A stretch of 64,000 bases of DNA, from assembly GCA_946902875.1 (NCBI GenBank), contig OX336349.1, positions 15,647,891-15,711,890 on the forward strand, given 5' to 3'. This stretch comes from Nematopogon swammerdamellus (Eukaryota > Arthropoda > Insecta > Lepidoptera > Adelidae). The translations under genes and the position numbers were made by a program. A model generated the notes under the pieces. That model searched no databases. It was not told the DNA's origin and saw only the letters and a list, made by a program, of their open reading frames with translations. Each line of letters starts with the position of its first letter. Position 1 is the first letter of the stretch. Shown here piece after piece: positions 60,090 through 64,000 of the stretch.

Positions 60090-61395
60090 TAAAAAAAGTG
60101 GCCGCCATTTTGAACTTTTTAGTAACTGGACAGATTGCTTTCAAAATCGACATCTGGGTGTCAGTGTGGACTCTGAATACGAATCTGTAGTCAAAATTAA
60201 AAAAAAGTAGCCGCCATTTTGAACTTTTTAGTTACTGGACCGATTGCTTTCAAAATCGATATCTGGGTGTCTATGTAGGCTCTGAATACGAATCCGTTGT
60301 CAAAATTTAAAAAAGTGACCGCCATTTTGAACTTTTTAGTTACTGGACCGATTACTTTCAAAATCGATATCTGGGTGTCTGTGTGGGCTCTGAATACGAA
60401 TCTGTAGTCAAAATAAAAATAAAGTGGCCGCCATTTTGAACTTTTTAGTTACTGGACCGATTGCTTTCAAAATCGATATCTGGGTGTATGTGTGGGCTCT
60501 GAATACGAATCTGTAGTAAAAATTAAAAAAAGTGGCCGCCATTTTGAACTTTTTAGTTACTGGACTGATTGCTTTCAAAATCGATATCTGGGTGTATGTG
60601 GGGGCTCTGAATACGAATCTGTAGTAAAAATTTTAAAAAAGTGGCCGCCATTTTGAACTTTTTAGTTACTGGACCGATTGCTTTCAAAATCGATATCTGG
60701 GTGTATGTGGGGGCTCTGAATACGAATCTGTAGTAAAAATTTAAAAAAAGTGGCCGCCATTTTGAACTTTTTAGTTACTGGACCGATTGCTTTCAAAATC
60801 GATATCTGGGTGTCTGTGTGGGCTATGAATACTAATCTGTAGTCAAAATTAAAAAAAAGTGGCCGCCATTTTGAACTTTTTAGTTACTGGACTGATTGCT
60901 TTCAAAATCGATATCTGGGTGTATGTGTGGGCTCTGAATACGAATCTGTAGTAAAAATTAAAAAAAGTGGCCGCCATTTTGAACTTTTTAGTTACTGGAC
61001 TGATTGCTTTCAAAATCGATATCTGGGTGTCTGTGTGGGCTCTGAATACGAATCTGTAATCAAAATAAAAAAAAGTGGCCGCCATGTTGAACTTTTTAGT
61101 TACTGGACCGATTGCTTTCAAAATCGATATCTGGGTGTATGTGGGGGTTCTGAATACGAATCTGTAGTAAAAATTAAAAAAAAGTGGCCGCCATTTTGAA
61201 CTTTTTAGTTACTGGACCGATTGCTTTCAAAATCGATATCTGGGTGTATGTGAGGGCTCTGAATACGAATCTGTAGTAAAAATTTAAAAAAGGTGGCCGC
61301 CATTTTGAACTTTTTAGTTACTGGACCGATTGCTTTCAAAATCGATATCTGGGTGTATGTGGGGGCTCTGATTACGAATCTGTAGTAAAAATTAC
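60090..61395 (+). repeat. Left satellite array, about 109-bp units (12 copies)
   Basis: Each unit reads GTGGCCGCCATTTTGAACTT, TTTAGTTACTGGACCGATTG, CTTTCAAAATCGATATCTGG, GTGTCTGTGTGGGCTCTGAA, TACGAATCTGTAGTCAAAAT and a variable A-tract. Units are highly similar, with spacings of 106-111 bp depending on the A-tract. Peptides read through it on either strand (KMAATFF, FSYWTDCFQNRYLGV) are artefacts of the repeat. Confidence 0.95.
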
Positions 61396-61399
61396 TACA

Positions 61400-62185
61400 G
61401 ACGGCGTTACGGCGTTACGGCGTAACATTACGGCATTCTCACCAGCTCCTTGCTTCCAAGACACGTCGCTTAAATTAAGCGACCACCTCGGGGTCCTCGG
61501 AGTCGAACTGTCGCACGACCTAAACTACCGGCGCCATATCGAGGGCAAGGCCAAGCTGGCCTCAAAAAAGCTAGGCATACTCAATAAGGTTCGACGGTAC
61601 TTCACGCCGGACCAAAGGCTGCTTTTGTATAAATCGCAGATAAGGTCCTGCCTGGAGTACTGCTCGCACCTGTGGGATGGTTCAGCCAAATACCAGCTTG
61701 CGCCTTTGGACTCGATCCAGCGTCGAGCCGTGCGACTAGTGGATGACCCCGACGTGTCCCGCGATCTAGAACCGCTGCAACTTCGTAGGGATGTCGGCGC
61801 CCTAAGCGTGTTCTATCGCTTATTCCACGGGGAGTGCTCGGAGGAGCTGTTTAACGCGATTCCGCCGTCCCCTTTCCACCTCCGTACAACGCGCACTGGG
61901 CAGGGATTGCATCCCTATACGCTGGACTTACCGTGGATGCGTACAAATCGGTTCTGCAGATCCTTCCTCCACAGAACCGGTAAACTCTGGAACGCTCTAC
62001 CTGCCCACATATTTCCCCCCAAGTATAGTCTCGGGTCCTTCAAGAGAGGCGTGAATGGGCACCTGTCAGGCCGGCATGGCATTCGCAACCCCCGCATACG
62101 TCCGAATGTCCATGGGCGTCGCTAGACACCTTATGGGTGACTCGGCGCCACATGTCGCGCTTAGTATAAAAAAAAAAAAAAAAAA
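61400..62185 (+). mobile_element. CR1/Jockey-like LINE 3' end inserted in the satellite arm
   Basis: 5'-truncated LINE inserted within one satellite unit. The left junction is AGTAAAAATTA, and the right end is a poly(A) (62168-62184) followed by AATTAAAAAAAAGTGG, allowing an AAAAATTA target duplication. A short GGCGTTACGGCGTTACGGCG repeat marks the 5' junction. It is the best-preserved member of its subfamily. Confidence 0.88.
61427..62125 (+). pseudogene. C-terminal part of LINE ORF2, open frame
   Basis: The frame is open from about 61427 to the stop after 62125. It contains 'TSLKLSDHLGVLGVELSHDL', NYRRHIEGKAKLASKKLG, ILNKVRRYFTPDQRLLLYKS, 'CLEYCSHLWDG', LDSIQRRAVRLVDDP, SVFYRLFHGECSEELF, FLHRTGKLWNALPAHIFPP, GSFKRGVNGHL. 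This is the region following the RT domain of CR1/Jockey-like ORF2 (compare 'YLGVILD' and 'LAWGG' in the element at 35745). RT motifs are absent because of 5' truncation. The undamaged frame and clean poly(A) suggest a recent insertion. Confidence 0.85.
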
Positions 62186-62189
62186 TTAA

Positions 62190-63450
62190 AAAAAAGTGGC
62201 TGCCATTTTGAACTTTTTAGTTACTGGACCGATTGCTTTCAAAATCGATATCTGGGTGTCTGTGTGGGCTCTGAATACTAATCTGTAGTCAAAATTTAAA
62301 AAAAGTGGCCGCCATTTTGAACTTTTTAGTTACTGGACCGATTGCTTTCAAAATCGATATCTGGGTGTCTGTGTGGGCTCTAAATACGAAGCCGTTGTCA
62401 AAATTTAAGAAAAGTGGCCGCCATTTTAAACTTTTTAGTTACTGGACCGATTGCTTTCAAAATCGATATCATATTTTTTATGTTAACTACATATTGTTAT
62501 TCAGAGCCCACACAGACATGTATATATGGGTTTTGAAAGTAATCAGTCCAGTAACTAAAAAGTTCAAAATGGCGACCACTTTTTTAAGATTTTGACAACG
62601 GATTCGTATTCAGAGCCCACACAGACACCCAGATATCGATTTTGAAAGCAATCGGTCCAGTAACTAAAAAGTTCAAAATGGGGGCCACTTTTTTTAAATT
62701 TTGACAACGGATTCGTATTCAGAGCCCACACTGACACCCAGATATCGATTTTGAAAGCAATCGGCCCAGTAACTAATAAGTTCAAAATGGCGGCCACTTT
62801 TTTTAAATTTTGACAACGGATTCGTATTCAGAGCCCACACAGACACCCAGATATCGATTTTGAAAGCAATCGGCCCAGTAACTAATAAGTTCAAAATGGC
62901 GGCCACTTTTTTTAAATTTTGACAACGGATTCGTATTCAGAGCCCACACAGACACCCAGATATCGATTTTGAAAGCAATCGGTCCAGTAACTAAAAAGTT
63001 CAAAATGGCGGCCACTTTTTTTAAATATTTACTACAGATTCGTATTCTGAGCCCACACATACACTCAGATATCGATTTTGAAAGAAATCGGTCCAGTAAC
63101 TAAAAAGTTCAAAATGGCGGCCACTTCTTTTTTATTTTGACTACAGATTCGTATTCTGAGTCCACACAGACGCCTAGATATCGATTTTGAAAGCAATCGG
63201 TCCAGTAACTAAAAAGTTCAAAATGGCGGCTACATTTTTTAAATTTTGGCTATAGATTCGTATCCAGAGTCTACACAGACACCCAGATATCGATTTTGAA
63301 AGCAATCGGTCCAGTAACTAAAAAGTTCAACATGGCGGCCACTTTTTAAAATTTTTACTACAGATTCGTATTCAGAGCCCATACTGACACCCAGATATCG
63401 ATTTTGAAAGCAATCGGTCCAGTAACTAAAAAGTTCAAAATGGTGGTCAC
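62190..63450. repeat. Satellite continuation: three direct, then nine inverted units
   Basis: Plus-oriented units start at about 62199, 62308 and 62416. The orientation switches at about 62470-62500 (ATTTTTTATGTTAACTACAT centre). Reversed units (TTCAAAATGGCGGCCAC) end near 62580, 62690, 62799, 62908, 63017, 63126, 63233, 63344 and 63453. The spacing again is about 109 bp. Stem pairing with the left array would form a very long hairpin. Confidence 0.93.
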
Positions 63451-63592
63451 TTTTTTCAAATCGCGAAATTAAAACACCATGAATATTATTAAACCGGAAA
63501 AAAATATTGTCTTAAGGAAGTCTCCAATCTTTTACTCTGTTCCTCGAAATTTAGGTAAATAAGCCCTACTTATTCCTATCACTGATTATTAG

Positions 63593-64000
63593 TACAACTT
63601 TTCAAAAATATTAAAACAACAGTCTTGTTTAATTTTTCAATATTTTTTTTTGGATTCAAACAATAATATTCGTTCAGTAAAAACTATTTGAAATAATATT
63701 ACAAATAACAATTTAAAAATTCACAAATATACCGCACCATCATTGTCCGTCAGACTGGCATTCGTAGTGATCCCGTCAAGTTGCCGTCAAGCAAGGCTTC
63801 CGATTGGTCGGACGGTCGGCTCTTACTACCAGATACCCGAGCCAAGCCAGCGATAACAAACCTGTCGCTCGCCTTGCTCGCTCTGTCTCTCTCCATATCG
63901 CGGGGCGCGATATGGGTAACGGAGATAGACAAGTCACGTCATAAAAGATTAAATTGCGATTTCGATTTTCGTAGTAGTAGGGATTTTTGGCTAGCCGTGC
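63593..64000. other. No gene recognised
   Basis: AT-rich, then GC-richer from 63740 (CGCGGGGCGCGATATGG near 63898). A 60-codon frame (63750-63932, minus) is unsupported. A gene or repeat may continue beyond the window. Confidence 0.4.

Larger units (their letters stand above)
59965..63584. mobile_element. 3.6-kb hAT-like fold-back element with satellite arms
   Basis: Ends are inverted: CAGTGATAGGAATAGGTAGG at 59965 and CCTACTTATTCCTATCACTG ending at 63584. Flanks are ATTATTAT (59957-59964) and ATTATTAG (63585-63592), a 7/8 match to an 8-bp target duplication as made by hAT transposases. The inverted homology continues inward for about 130 bp of unique sequence (CTCGAGGAACAGAGT-like, TTAAACCGG-like, ATTCATGGTGTT, TTTCGCGATTT), then into inverted arrays of about 109-bp units. 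The left side has 12 plus-oriented units, a LINE insertion, and three more units. The centre lies near 62470-62500. The right side has nine reversed units. No transposase frame is present. Confidence 0.9.

Noticed and set aside
60849..63060. Several ORFs of 70-96 codons encoding repeated FSYWTDCFQNRYLGV or KMAATFF peptides
   Set aside because: They are translations of the roughly 109-bp satellite on either strand. Unit length is not a fixed multiple of three, and the frames open only by chance.

Overview
The window looks like a nuclear, non-coding-rich segment of an insect genome, most likely a lepidopteran (moth or butterfly). The evidence is an AT-rich background, canonical GT/AG-type splice candidates, 3' ends of RTE-type LINEs with GATGAT-like tails, Jockey/CR1-like non-LTR retrotransposon fragments, Helitron-like 3' ends, and several SINE and MITE families typical of such genomes. 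No prokaryotic gene organisation is present. I could run no database search, so family names rest on motifs I can see.

Host genes occupy very little of the window. The best-supported host coding sequence is an exon at about 51321-52310 (+). It encodes a Pro/Gly/Gln-rich, GC-rich N-terminal segment of about 274 residues that ends at a splice donor. A possible non-coding first exon ends at about 29401 (+), which would make 29.4-51.3 kb a large repeat-filled intron. A second, weaker candidate is a 61-codon ORF on the minus strand at 27075-27260, downstream of a CpG-rich block. A frameshifted, unidentified ORF pair lies at 56594-56961 (-).

Almost everything else is repeats. (1) S1 SINEs: a tRNA-like A box, then a stretch closely resembling the 3' half of 5S rRNA, then a B box and a body ending in poly(A); near-complete copies are at 16341, 46126 and 47677. 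The same body occurs with a second head (S1b; 2509, 22812, 28092, 57087) and in part with a tRNA-Ser/Leu-like head (S3; 43225). The second head also sits on an unrelated body with a TATG tail (S2; 23899, 33748, 41229). (2) Non-LTR retrotransposons: a long minus-strand element at 35745-38984 with an almost complete reverse transcriptase domain, plus many 5'-truncated 3' ends. (3) hAT-like non-autonomous elements with 8-bp target duplications: 14997-15198, 36697-37650 (which splits the long LINE) and a 3.6-kb fold-back element at 59965-63584. (4) Other fold-back structures, including perfect hairpins at 1740, 5192, 7289 and 19369, and a 446-bp palindrome at 20921-21366 carrying hammerhead-ribozyme-like cores. 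(5) Satellite-like arrays at 12205-13285 (100/104-bp units), 53217-54757 (about 66-bp units, inverted arrays) and inside 59965-63584 (about 109-bp units).

The most notable structures are the modular SINE heads and bodies, the 3.6-kb hAT-like fold-back with satellite arms invaded by a LINE, the hammerhead-like palindrome, and a 0.9-kb TIR element that appears to carry a fragment of reverse transcriptase truncated at both ends.
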